NCBI RefSeq assembly: GCF_000147815.2
Contig: NC_015957.1
Location: 6,200,001-6,264,000, forward strand
DNA from: Streptomyces violaceusniger Tu 4113
GTDB taxonomy: Bacteria > Actinomycetota > Actinomycetes > Streptomycetales > Streptomycetaceae
DNA length: 64,000 bases
Reading direction: 5' to 3'
The notes under the pieces were generated by a model, which saw only the letters and a list, made by a program, of their open reading frames with translations, did no database searches and had not been told where the DNA came from. Position numbers and translations under genes: made by a program. This document shows, piece after piece, positions 28,482 through 37,070 of this stretch; the stretch's first letter is position 1; every line of letters starts with the position of its first letter.

Positions 28482-28955
28482 GTGACCGACGCTCCACGCC
28501 CGCCGTTCCCCCCGTTCACGCGGGAGACCGCCGTCCAGAAGGTCCGGCTGGCGGAAGACGGCTGGAACTCCCGCGACCCGGAGAAGGTCGCCCTGGCCTA
28601 CACCGTCGACTCGCGCTGGCGGAACCGCGCGGAGTTCGTCACCGGCCGCGACGAGATCATCGCCTTCCTCACCCGCAAATGGGCGCGCGAGCTGGACTAC
28701 CGGCTCATCAAGGAGCTGTGGGCCTTCGACGGCAACCGCATCGCCGTGCGCTTCGCCTACGAATGCCACGACGACTCCGGCAACTGGTTCCGCTCCTACG
28801 GCAACGAGAACTGGGAATTCGACGACGCCGGTCTGATGCGCCTGCGCTACGCGTGCATCAACGACCTCCCCATCAAGGAGTCGGAGCGTCGCTACCACTG
28901 GCCGCTCGGGCGCCGCCCCGACGACCACCCCGGGCTGAGCGACCTCGGCCTCTGA
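28482..28955 (+). CDS. DUF1348 / NTF2-like protein
   Basis: 157 residues. A single cystatin-like NTF2 fold: [49 protein letters not shown], then [22 protein letters not shown] and a conserved ending [23 protein letters not shown]. The family is widespread next to TetR genes and has no established reaction. The GTG at 28482 has AAGGAG six bases upstream. It is the first gene of a two-gene operon with the TetR regulator 26 bp downstream. Confidence 0.88.
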   Translation: MTDAPRPPFPPFTRETAVQKVRLAEDGWNSRDPEKVALAYTVDSRWRNRAEFVTGRDEIIAFLTRKWARELDYRLIKELWAFDGNRIAVRFAYECHDDSGNWFRSYGNENWEFDDAGLMRLRYACINDLPIKESERRYHWPLGRRPDDHPGLSDLGL

Positions 28956-28981
28956 CCGACCGGCACCAGGAGAACGGCGAA

Positions 28982-29536
28982 ATGATCAGTCCCGAGACCG
29001 CGGAGCTCCGGATCCTCGACGCGGCCGAGACCCTGTTCTACGGACGGGGGCTCCAGGCGGTGGGCATGGACGAGATCCGCTCCGCCTCCGGCGTCTCCCT
29101 CAAACGGCTCTACCAGCTCTTCCCGTCCAAAGGGGAGCTCATACAGGCGTATCTGCGGCGGCGCGACATCCGCTGGCGTCAGAGGCTGGCCGCGTACGCC
29201 GATGCCAAGGACACCCACGAGGAACGCATCCTGGCGGTCTTCGACTGGCTCCACGAGTGGTTCGGCGAGCCGGACTTCCGGGGTTGCGCCTTCAGCAACT
29301 CCTTCGGGGAACTCGGCGCCACCTCCTCGCCCGTGGCCGAGACGGCACGCGCCCATAAGGAGGCGTTCTTCGGGTACCTCGCCGAGCTGACGGCGGCCGC
29401 GGGCAAACCGCCTTCACTGGCCGAGCACGTGGGCCTCCTCGCCGAAGGCGCCATCGCCACCGCGGCGATCACCGGCAGCGCCGAACCCGCGCACCGGGCG
29501 AAAGAGGCCGCGCGCCTGCTGCTGGCGGCGGCATAA
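28982..29536 (+). CDS. TetR-family regulator
   Basis: 184 residues. HTH: RILDAAETLFYGRGLQAVGMDEIRSASGVSLKRLYQLFPSKGELIQAYL. The C-terminal ligand domain contains FRGCAFSNSFGELGA, as in the AefR/LmrA-like subgroup that responds to small lipophilic molecules. ATG at 28982 with AGGAGA upstream. It probably represses its own operon through the GAGAA-N6-TTCTC sites at 28392-28443. Confidence 0.9.
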   Translation: MISPETAELRILDAAETLFYGRGLQAVGMDEIRSASGVSLKRLYQLFPSKGELIQAYLRRRDIRWRQRLAAYADAKDTHEERILAVFDWLHEWFGEPDFRGCAFSNSFGELGATSSPVAETARAHKEAFFGYLAELTAAAGKPPSLAEHVGLLAEGAIATAAITGSAEPAHRAKEAARLLLAAA

Positions 29537-29554
29537 CGGATACCATCCTGTCTT

Positions 29555-30700
29555 GTGCGGGGGTGGTGGGAGCGGGGCCGGGCGCTGGGAGCAGCCCATC
29601 CTCAGGCCGTTGACCTGGGGATCGCGCTCCTGGTCCAGGCGGCCATGACGATGCCGTTCGTGGTGCCGCGGCCACCCGATCTGGAACCGGCGACCTGGCC
29701 CGCGTACGGGCTGACCACACTCACCGTCGTCCCCCTGATCTGGCGTCGGCGCGCTCCCCTCGCCGTGCTGACCGCCATCATCGCGACGAGCGCGCTGTAC
29801 AAGCTGGCCGTGGAAGGCCCCGGACAGCCGCTGCCCTACACCGGGCTCGTCATCGTCTACACGGTCGCCGTCCTGTCACCGCCGTGGAAGCGGCTGGTCA
29901 CCGGGGGGCTGCTGGCGGTCGCCGTGCCGGTGTCGGTGTGGCTGAACACCCGGACGGCGCGCGAGCTCACCTTCTCCCTCTTCGTGTTCGCGGCGGCCTA
30001 TGTCTTCGGGCGGCTGACCGATGCCCGGCAGCGGGCGAACCGGATCGAGGCGGAGCGGGCCGCCGCCCGCGAACGGGCCAGGATCGCACGGGAGATGCAC
30101 GACATCCTCTCCCATGCGGTAAGCCTGATGATCGTGCAGGCGGAGGCCGGTCCGGTGGCGGTGCGGACGGCTCCGGAGCGGGCCGAGGCCGCCTTCGACG
30201 CCATCTCCACGACGGGCCGGGAGGCGATGGTCCAACTGCGCCGGATGCTGGGAGTGCTGCGCACGGGCGACGAGCCGGACCGCGCCCCGCGGGAGCCGCA
30301 GCCGGGCCTGGCCGGTCTGTCCGGTCTTCTCGACCGGGTACGGGCGAGTGGCCTCGAGGTCGCGTACGAGTCGGCGGGGGCCGTGCGACCGCTGCCGGAC
30401 GCCACCGGGGCGACCGTCGTCCGGATCGTCCAGGAGGCGCTGACCAACGTGGTCAAGCACGCGGGAGCCCGTACCGTCTCCGTTCAACTCATCTATGGTG
30501 AGGGCGCCGTGGACATCCGGGTGCTGGACGACGGGCGCGGACCGCAGTCCGGTTCCGGCGGGGGCCACGGTCTGATCGGGGTCCGTGAGCGGGCCGCGGC
30601 GCACGGCGGTACGGCGGTCACCGGGCCGGGCCCGGACGGCCGGGGCTTCGAGGTACGGGTCCGCCTCCCCGTACTCTCCTCGGCGGAGGTGGCGCGTTGA
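29555..30700 (+). CDS. Sensor histidine kinase, NarL/DesK type (HisKA_3)
   Basis: 381 residues. Four or five N-terminal membrane helices (about 20-150), then a coiled coil leading to the DHp box EMHDILSHAVSLMIVQAEAG (phosphorylated His about 188) and an HATPase domain with VRIVQEALTNVVKHAGA, DDGRGP and GGHGLIGVRERAAAHGG. No extracellular sensor domain is present, so membrane state or a ligand within the membrane is the likely signal. The GTG at 29555 has no ribosome binding site and TACCAT lies at -10 spacing, so it may be leaderless. It overlaps the response regulator gene by four bases. Confidence 0.92.
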   Translation: MRGWWERGRALGAAHPQAVDLGIALLVQAAMTMPFVVPRPPDLEPATWPAYGLTTLTVVPLIWRRRAPLAVLTAIIATSALYKLAVEGPGQPLPYTGLVIVYTVAVLSPPWKRLVTGGLLAVAVPVSVWLNTRTARELTFSLFVFAAAYVFGRLTDARQRANRIEAERAAARERARIAREMHDILSHAVSLMIVQAEAGPVAVRTAPERAEAAFDAISTTGREAMVQLRRMLGVLRTGDEPDRAPREPQPGLAGLSGLLDRVRASGLEVAYESAGAVRPLPDATGATVVRIVQEALTNVVKHAGARTVSVQLIYGEGAVDIRVLDDGRGPQSGSGGGHGLIGVRERAAAHGGTAVTGPGPDGRGFEVRVRLPVLSSAEVAR

Positions 30701-31407
30701 CGATCCGGGTGGTGGTGGCCGACGACCAGGAGCTGGTGCGCAGCGGCTTCTCCATGATCCTTGACGCCCAGCCGGACATCGAGGTGATCGCGGAGGCGGG
30801 CGACGGGGCCGAGGCCGTCGAGGCGGTGCGGCGGCACGCGCCCGATGTGGCGCTGCTCGACATCCGGATGCCGGGTATGGACGGTATCGAGGCATGCCGA
30901 GCGATCGGCGCGGACGGCGCCTGCCGGACGGTGATGCTGACGACCTTCGACTCCGACGAGTATGTGTACGAAGCGCTGCACGCGGGCGCGAGCGGCTTCC
31001 TGCTGAAGGATGTGCGCAGGGACGATCTGGTGCACGCGGTACGGGTGGTGGCGCGGGGCGACTCGCTGCTCGCGCCGTCGGTGGCCCGGCGTCTGGTGGA
31101 GCAGTACACCCGGGCGACCGCCCGGCCACGGCGGCCCGATCCCCGCCTGGACATGCTGACCGCACGGGAGCGGGAGACACTGCTGCTGCTCGCGCGCGGC
31201 CTGTCGAACGCCGAGATCGCGGCGGAGCTGGTGGTCAGCGATCACACCGTCAAGACGCATGTCGGCAACGTGCTCGCCAAGCTGGGACTGCGGGACCGGA
31301 TCCAGGCGGTGATCTGCGCATACGAGACGGGCCTGATCACGGTCGGGGATCCCCCGCCCGGGGGAGCGTCCCGGCCCGGCTCCTCCCCCGCGTCGGCGAG
31401 GAACTGA
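30697..31407 (+). CDS. Response regulator, NarL/LuxR type
   Basis: 236 residues. The receiver domain has VVVADDQELVRSGF and the phosphoacceptor Asp in VALLDIRMPGMDG; the C-terminal LuxR HTH reads LTARERETLLLLARGLSNAEIAAELVVSDHTVKTHVGNVLAKLGLRDR. The TTG start lies within the TTGA overlap with the kinase stop, showing translational coupling. The C-terminal 25 residues are Pro/Gly/Ser-rich. The serine hydrolase gene 117 bp downstream is a possible target. Confidence 0.93.
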   Translation: MTIRVVVADDQELVRSGFSMILDAQPDIEVIAEAGDGAEAVEAVRRHAPDVALLDIRMPGMDGIEACRAIGADGACRTVMLTTFDSDEYVYEALHAGASGFLLKDVRRDDLVHAVRVVARGDSLLAPSVARRLVEQYTRATARPRRPDPRLDMLTARERETLLLLARGLSNAEIAAELVVSDHTVKTHVGNVLAKLGLRDRIQAVICAYETGLITVGDPPPGGASRPGSSPASARN

Positions 31408-31524
31408 CCCCCCGAACACGCTCGCGCGGGCGATCCGCGACAGACCGCCGGTCACCAGGATGGAGCCATCGGGAGCAATGGCTCATACGGCGCCCATATC
31501 GCGCCCATAGCACTGGAGTTGACC

Positions 31525-32688
31525 ATGCAGAGCACCAGACGCACGCTGCTGGCCGCGGCGCTCGTCCTGGGCGTCGTGGCGGGCCCGGCGGTGCCGCCGG
31601 CCCTCGCGGCCACCTCGTCCGCGGCGGTCCCCACGCGGTCCGGGATTCCGGCGCTGGAAGCCGCCATCGCGGGTCTGCCGACGCGGGACGCGACGGCCGC
31701 GCTGGTACGGGCCGGGGGCTCCGAGGGCGTCTGGAGAGGCAGTTCGGGTGTGCACGACCTGAGGACCAACCGGCCGGCCGATCCGGCGGGCCGCTTCCGC
31801 GCCGGTTCCGTGACCAAGGTCTTCACGGCCGCGGTCGCCCTGCAACTGGCCACCGAGGGCACGCTCGACCTGGACCGCAGCGCTCGTTCGTATCTGCCGG
31901 AGCTGATCCCGGCAGCGTACGGGAAGGTCACCGTCCGGCAGTTGCTCCATCACACGCACGGCATCCCGGCCCCTGACTTCCCCGGGGACACGGTCGAGGA
32001 GCGGTACGCCGACCGCTTCCGGATCCATGACCCCGAGGACATGGTCCGCTCGGCGACCTCGAAGAACCGCGAGTTCCCGCCCGGCCAGAAGCAGCACTAT
32101 CTGAACATCGGCTACACCATCGCCGCTCTGGTCATCGAGCGGGTCTCGGGCCACTCGTACGAACACCAGGTGGCCCGCCGGATCCTGAAGCCGCTGGGGC
32201 TGCGCGACACCTATCTCCCGGGGGCCGATCCACACATCCTCGGCCCGCACAACCACGGCTACCAGACGATGCGGCTGGACGACGGCACGACCGGTCCGCG
32301 TGATGTGTCGGTGTGGGGGCCGACGGACGGCTGGGCGGCCGGTGACATCATCTCGACCACGGCGGACCTGGAGCGGTTCACCAAGGCCCTGTTCCAGGGA
32401 CACGTGGTGCGCGGCCCGCTGCTGCGCGAGATGTTCACCCTGCCGAAGGTGGCGGACTGGGGAACCGGCGACCCGGCCGCGTACTCGGCCGGCCTCTCGA
32501 TGAAAAAGCTGGGCGGCCGTGAGGTGTGGGGCAAGACGGGCAGCCGCTGGGGCTACAACACCGGCGTCGCCTCCACCCGCGACGGCTCGCGCACCCTGGT
32601 CTACAGCGTCAACTCCACGGATGCCAAGGGCCAGGAGATGAACGAGGTGGCGCGGAACATCATGGTGGCCGCCTACGGCAATCCCTGA
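31525..32688 (+). CDS. Secreted serine hydrolase, beta-lactamase/DD-peptidase (class C) family
   Basis: 387 residues. The N-terminus STRRTLLAAALVLGV has a twin-arginine look, with cleavage near ALAATS. SxxK motif SVTK in RFRAGSVTKVFTAAVALQLA (about residue 95), YLN as the Tyr motif in QKQHYLNIGYTIAALV, and a KTG box in VWGKTGSRWGYN. These proteins include D-aminopeptidases, DD-carboxypeptidases and esterases. The ATG at 31525 is placed seven bases after CTGGAG; a TTG two codons earlier is weaker. It probably acts on the cell wall or an extracellular ester. Confidence 0.87.
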   Translation: MQSTRRTLLAAALVLGVVAGPAVPPALAATSSAAVPTRSGIPALEAAIAGLPTRDATAALVRAGGSEGVWRGSSGVHDLRTNRPADPAGRFRAGSVTKVFTAAVALQLATEGTLDLDRSARSYLPELIPAAYGKVTVRQLLHHTHGIPAPDFPGDTVEERYADRFRIHDPEDMVRSATSKNREFPPGQKQHYLNIGYTIAALVIERVSGHSYEHQVARRILKPLGLRDTYLPGADPHILGPHNHGYQTMRLDDGTTGPRDVSVWGPTDGWAAGDIISTTADLERFTKALFQGHVVRGPLLREMFTLPKVADWGTGDPAAYSAGLSMKKLGGREVWGKTGSRWGYNTGVASTRDGSRTLVYSVNSTDAKGQEMNEVARNIMVAAYGNP

Positions 32689-32799
32689 GCGCTCGGGTGG
32701 GGAGCCCCGGAGCGTTCGGGGGAATGCGCCGGGTGGCACGCGTGGCGGCGGTGGAACCAGTCCGACCGCCGCCCGCGTCCAAGCCGTACCCCGCGCGCC

Positions 32800-35331
32800 T
32801 CAGTCCGCCTTGAGGGCGGTGAGGACGTTCAGCCGGGCCGCCCGGCGGGCGGGCCAGAGTCCCGCCACCACGCCGACGAGTGCGGCGCCTGCCAGGGCCA
32901 CGGCGATGCGGCCCCAGGGGATGACCATCTCGTACCCCTGGATGCTGTCGGAGGCGAGCCTGCCCGCGGCCCAGCCGAGGAAGATGCCCGCGCCGATGCC
33001 CAGAAGGGCTCCGAAGAGCGAGATGAGGACGGACTCCAGGTGGATCATCCGCTTGGTCTGCTCGGGCTGGAGTCCCACCGCGCGCAGCATCCCGATCTCA
33101 CGGGTGCGCTCGAACACGGACATCGCGAGGGTGTTGACGACTCCCAGGACGGCGATCACCACGGCCATGGCCAGCAGCCCGTACAGGATGTTGAGGAGCA
33201 GGGTGATGGCGTCGCCGCCGGCGGACTCGGCCAGGTCGTCGGTGTTCCGAAGCCGGATGAGGGGGTTCTGGTCGAGGGCGCGCTGCAGGGACCGACGTAC
33301 CGTCTCGCCGTCACCGTCCTTGGTGTGCACCAGGACCGAGGTGTCCTCGATCTCCTTCAGATGGGGCTCGAGGGTGGCCAGCGGCATCATGGTGGCCGGG
33401 AGGAACTCGTCGTTGCGGTAGATGCCGCCGATCCGCAGGGTGCCCCTGCTGCCGTCGCCGTAGACCACCGGCACCCGCTGTCCCATGGTCCATCCGTAGA
33501 TGTCGGCCGTAGAGGTGTCGATCAGCAGGTTCTTGCCGCCGTCCGCGCCCAGTGCCGCGAGCGACCCCGATACGAAGCTCGGATCGAGGAGGTGGCCGAT
33601 GCTCGGGGCGTCCACACCGGTCAGGTGCACCTCGTCGCCGCCGATCCGGACGGCGCTCTGGCGCTGCGGGCTCGAGGAGGTCACGGCCGTGGACTTGGCC
33701 AGGGTGTCCTGGACCGACGCGGGCAGGTGGCCGCTGCTCCTCGACGAGATCTCGAAGTCGGCCGTGACGGTGTTCTCCGCCCGCTCGCGCAGCGATGTCG
33801 TGGCGGACACCGCGACCACCGTGAGGCCGGTGACCATGGACAGCCCGATCATCAGGGCCGAGGCCGTGGAGGCGGTGCGCCGGGGGTTGCGCCGGGCGTT
33901 GCGCGGGGCCAGCGTGCCCGGGACACCGAAGCGGCGCAGGAGGGGCCCGGCCAGGGCGATGGCCGGGCCGGAGAGCGCCGGGGTCACCACGATGATGCCG
34001 ATGAGCAGCAGGACGGACGGGAAGAGGACGGTGGTCCGGCCCTGCTCGCCGCTGGACGCCGTGTACACCACGCCGAGCACACCGATCACGATCAGGGCGA
34101 CACCGATGGTGTTGCGCCTGCGGAGGCTGCGGACCGGCGGGGGTGTGTGGAGCGCGGACATGGCGGCCACGGGAGGCACGGCGGCGGCGCGGCGGGCCGG
34201 CAGATAGGCGGCGAGCATGGTGACGACGACGCCCACCAGGAACGAGACCAGTACGGTGCCCGGGGCGACGACCAACGGCCCGTCGGGGAAGCCGGATCCG
34301 GTGGACGCGAACAACTGCCGGATGCCCATGGCCACGCCGATACCGAGGAGGAACCCCGCGGCCCCTGCGCACAGCCCCAGCAGGGCGGCCTCGATGAGGA
34401 CGGAGCGGGTCACCTGGCGGCGCTCGGCGCCGACGGCCCGCATCAGGGCCATCTCCTGGGAACGCTGGGTGACCAGCATGGTGAAGGTGTTGCCGATGAC
34501 GAAGATGCCGACGAACAGGGCGATGGCCGCGAAGACGAGCAGCACCTGGTTGAGCCCATCCGCCCCCTGGGCGGCCTCGGCCTGCTGCTGCTCGCGCAAC
34601 TGCGCCCCCGTGCTGATCTCGGAGTCATCGGGCAGCAGGTCGCGCGCCTCGGCCGCGAGCCGCTGCTCGGAGGTGCCGCGGTCGGCCACGAGGGAGACAC
34701 CGTCGTACTGGCCGGGCTTCAGCAACAGCTTCTGCGCGGCCGCGTCGTCGAAGAGCACCAAGGTGCCGCCGGAGCCGGAGGTGTCGTCGGTGCGGACGAT
34801 GCCGACGAGTTTCTTGTGCAGCACCGGTCCGTCGACGGCCAGCCGGACGGTGTCGCCGACCTTGTAGCCGCCCTGGTCGGCGGTGCTGGTGTCCACCAGC
34901 ACCTCGTCGGGTCCGGTGGGGGCGCGTCCGGCGGTCAGCGGGTGGCGGTTGTCCTCGCCGTCGGCCTGGGGGAAGTAGTTGCCCGCAATGCTCACGTCGT
35001 CCTCGCCGAGGGGGTGGCCGTCCTTCGCGGCCACGGCGGCGAACCCTTCGACGGAACCGGTCACGGACGCCACTCCGGGCAGCCGTTGCAGACGCCGCAG
35101 CGTGTCCTCCCCCACGGTTCCGGGCTCGCCGGCCTTCTCGTCGAACGGCGGGGTGGCCTGGACCGAGACATTGCGCAGGGCGGTGAGGGAGCGCTCCTTG
35201 TAGGCGTTGCCGACGGTGTCGGTGAAGACGAGGGTGCCCACGACGAAGGCGACGCCGAGCAGAACGGCGAGCATGGTCATCAGCAGGCGGGCTTTGTGCG
35301 CGAGGACGTTGCGCAAGGCGGTGCGGAACAC
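32800..35331 (-). CDS. ABC transporter permease, FtsX/MacB type
   Basis: 843 residues. One N-terminal helix (LLMTMLAVLLGVAFVVGTLVF), a large extracellular domain (about 40-255), an FtsX core (about 260-390), a central membrane pair, a second extracellular domain (about 520-700) and a C-terminal FtsX core with VLGVVNTLAMSVFERTREIGMLRAVGL and VLTALKAD at the end. The duplicated architecture is that of exporters or extractors for lipids, antibiotics and peptides. It follows the cognate ATPase gene (95-bp gap holding a 20-bp tandem repeat), downstream of a two-component system. The GTG at 35331 starts the first helix. Confidence 0.92.
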   Translation of the reverse strand: MFRTALRNVLAHKARLLMTMLAVLLGVAFVVGTLVFTDTVGNAYKERSLTALRNVSVQATPPFDEKAGEPGTVGEDTLRRLQRLPGVASVTGSVEGFAAVAAKDGHPLGEDDVSIAGNYFPQADGEDNRHPLTAGRAPTGPDEVLVDTSTADQGGYKVGDTVRLAVDGPVLHKKLVGIVRTDDTSGSGGTLVLFDDAAAQKLLLKPGQYDGVSLVADRGTSEQRLAAEARDLLPDDSEISTGAQLREQQQAEAAQGADGLNQVLLVFAAIALFVGIFVIGNTFTMLVTQRSQEMALMRAVGAERRQVTRSVLIEAALLGLCAGAAGFLLGIGVAMGIRQLFASTGSGFPDGPLVVAPGTVLVSFLVGVVVTMLAAYLPARRAAAVPPVAAMSALHTPPPVRSLRRRNTIGVALIVIGVLGVVYTASSGEQGRTTVLFPSVLLLIGIIVVTPALSGPAIALAGPLLRRFGVPGTLAPRNARRNPRRTASTASALMIGLSMVTGLTVVAVSATTSLRERAENTVTADFEISSRSSGHLPASVQDTLAKSTAVTSSSPQRQSAVRIGGDEVHLTGVDAPSIGHLLDPSFVSGSLAALGADGGKNLLIDTSTADIYGWTMGQRVPVVYGDGSRGTLRIGGIYRNDEFLPATMMPLATLEPHLKEIEDTSVLVHTKDGDGETVRRSLQRALDQNPLIRLRNTDDLAESAGGDAITLLLNILYGLLAMAVVIAVLGVVNTLAMSVFERTREIGMLRAVGLQPEQTKRMIHLESVLISLFGALLGIGAGIFLGWAAGRLASDSIQGYEMVIPWGRIAVALAGAALVGVVAGLWPARRAARLNVLTALKAD

Positions 35332-35390
35332 GGGCGGCCTTCCGGGAGGGTGCCGGGTGAGGGGTGCTCGGGGAGCGGGACACGCGTTGG

Positions 35391-35450
35391 ACGTGGCGCG
35401 TAGGCGTCAGACCTGGCGCGTAGGCGTCAGGCCCGTTGCGCGGGCGTCAG
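35391..35450. repeat. 20-bp tandem repeat (3 units) at the ABC ATPase stop codon
   Basis: Read on the coding (minus) strand the unit is CTGACGCCTACGCGCCAGGT. Units at 35411-35430 and 35391-35410 differ at one base; a more diverged unit (35431-35450) encodes the last residues of the ATPase. The stop TGA lies at 35427-35429 in the first perfect unit and recurs in the next. Confidence 0.85.
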
Positions 35451-36194
35451 GTGTCCCATGCGCTCCAGGACGGCCTCGGCGGTGGGCGCGTGGAGTTCGT
35501 CGACGATGCGCCCGTCGGCGAGGAAGACGACACGGTCCGCGTAGGAGGCGGCGACGGGGTCGTGGGTGACCATGACGACGGTCTGGCCCAGCGCGCTCGT
35601 GGAGCCGCGCAGGAACTCGAGGATCTCGGCCCCGCTGCGGGAGTCCAGGTTGCCGGTGGGCTCGTCGGCGAAGACGATGTCGGGCCGCCCGGCCAGCGCG
35701 CGGGCGACGGCGACGCGCTGCTGCTGGCCGCCGGAGAGCTGGCCGGGCCGGTGGTCGAGCCGGTCGGCCAGGCCGACGGTCCGGATGATGCTCTCCAGCC
35801 AGGCCTGTTCCGGCTTGCGACCCGCGATGTCCATGGGGAGGGTGATGTTCTCCACGGCGCTCAGGGTGGGCAGCAGGTTGAACGCCTGGAACACGAAGCC
35901 GATGCGGTCGCGGCGCAGCCGGGTGAGCTGACGGTCGTTCAGGGAGCCGATCTCCGTGTCGCCGAGGCGGACCGATCCGAAGGACAGCGAGTCGAGCCCG
36001 GCCACGCAGTGCATCAGGGTGGACTTCCCCGACCCTGAGGGACCCATGATCGCGGTGAACTGGCTCCGGACGAAGCCGACCGTGACCGTGTCGAGGGCCA
36101 CCACACGGGTGTCCCCCGTGCCGTACACCTTCGTCAGGTCGGTGGCGTGGGCCGCGTAGATCTCCGGGGCGGAAGGGGGCAGGTTTGCGTGCAT
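35427..36194 (-). CDS. ABC transporter ATPase, MacB/LolD type
   Basis: 255 residues. Walker A GPSGSGKST, Q-loop FVFQAFNLLPTLSAVENI, signature LSGGQQQR, Walker B IVFADEPTGNLDS, H-loop VMVTHDP. LolD/MacB-like ATPases pair with FtsX permeases, here encoded immediately downstream. The ATG at 36194 follows GAGGATCGGC; the frame is open 59 codons further upstream, but that part lies in the intergenic repeat region and is rejected. It energises the neighbouring permease and is probably regulated by the adjacent two-component pair. Confidence 0.94.
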   Translation of the reverse strand: MHANLPPSAPEIYAAHATDLTKVYGTGDTRVVALDTVTVGFVRSQFTAIMGPSGSGKSTLMHCVAGLDSLSFGSVRLGDTEIGSLNDRQLTRLRRDRIGFVFQAFNLLPTLSAVENITLPMDIAGRKPEQAWLESIIRTVGLADRLDHRPGQLSGGQQQRVAVARALAGRPDIVFADEPTGNLDSRSGAEILEFLRGSTSALGQTVVMVTHDPVAASYADRVVFLADGRIVDELHAPTAEAVLERMGHLTPAQRA

Positions 36195-36341
36195 GCCGAT
36201 CCTCGGTGGACGCTCGGTGGATTGCCCCTCGTGGCAGAGGGTGTCGCCGCTGATGGCGACGTCCATGAGCCTCCCGCTCAGCCACCCGCCGGCGGATCCC
36301 CCGAACATCCGGCACCGCATCCCCCGATCGGGGGAGATCGC

Positions 36342-36425
36342 CGCGGGACCGCCATTCCGGCCCGACCGCAATCACGGCCGGATCGCTATTCCGGCGGGAT
36401 CGCTATTCCGGCCGGACCGCTATTC
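36342..36425. repeat. 17-bp tandem repeat (5 units) at the response regulator stop codon
   Basis: Units start at about 36342, 36359, 36376, 36393 and 36410. On the minus strand the consensus is GGAATAGCGATCCSGCC. The last unit (first in coding direction) contains the TAG stop of the response regulator at 36420-36422, and TAG recurs in the next two units. The rest of the 225-bp gap before the ATPase gene holds a CCCCGATCGGGG palindrome (36322-36333) and the ATPase ribosome binding site. Confidence 0.85.
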
Positions 36426-37070
36426 GGCACGCCCCGAGCGGAAGGCCCAGGCCGCGACCTCGACCCTGTTGCGCAGGCCCAGCTTCGCCTGGACCGACCC
36501 CAGATGCGTCTTGACGGTGCTGGGCGCGATGTACAGCTCGGCGGCGATCTCCGGGTTGGTCAGTCCACGGGCGATGCCCTGGATGACCTCCTCCTCGCGG
36601 TCGGTCAGCGGCTCGGCCGGCTCGGATGCGCCGCGTCGCCGCGCCTTGGTGAAGTGCTGCAGCAGGCGGAGGGTGATCTGCGGGGCGACCATGGCGTCCC
36701 CGCGGACGGCCGCCCGGACGGCCTCGGTCAGCAGCGCCGGGCCGGCGTCCTTGAGGAGGAAGCCCGACGCTCCGTTCGACAGCGCCGTATACACATATTC
36801 GTCGAGGTCGAAGGTGGTGACCACGACCACTTTCGGCGCTCCGGGATGACCGCCGCCGGCGAGTCGGCGGGTGACCTCCAGACCGTCGGGCGGGGGCATC
36901 CGGATGTCCACGAGGCACACGTCCGGCCGTGTCTCGCGGGCCAGCGAGAGGGCCGAGGCCCCGTCGGCGGCCTCGGCCACCACCTCCATGTCGGACTCGG
37001 CCGACAGCACCATGCGGAACCCGGCCCGCACCAGATGCTGATCGTCCGCGACCAGGATGCGTATGGTCAT
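36420..37070 (-). CDS. Response regulator, NarL/LuxR type
   Basis: 216 residues. Receiver ILVADDQHLVRAGF with phosphoacceptor Asp in VCLVDIRMPPPDG; LuxR HTH LTDREEEVIQGIARGLTNPEIAAELYIAPSTVKTHLGSVQAKLGLRNR. The ATG at 37070 overlaps the kinase stop (ATGA). The ABC exporter genes follow on the same strand, so they are the likely targets. The stop lies in a 17-bp repeat array. Confidence 0.94.
   Translation of the reverse strand: MTIRILVADDQHLVRAGFRMVLSAESDMEVVAEAADGASALSLARETRPDVCLVDIRMPPPDGLEVTRRLAGGGHPGAPKVVVVTTFDLDEYVYTALSNGASGFLLKDAGPALLTEAVRAAVRGDAMVAPQITLRLLQHFTKARRRGASEPAEPLTDREEEVIQGIARGLTNPEIAAELYIAPSTVKTHLGSVQAKLGLRNRVEVAAWAFRSGRAE

Noticed and set aside
33040..35403. 787-codon plus-strand open frame
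   Set aside because: Antisense to the FtsX permease, product rich in Gly/His/Asp/Val without any domain.
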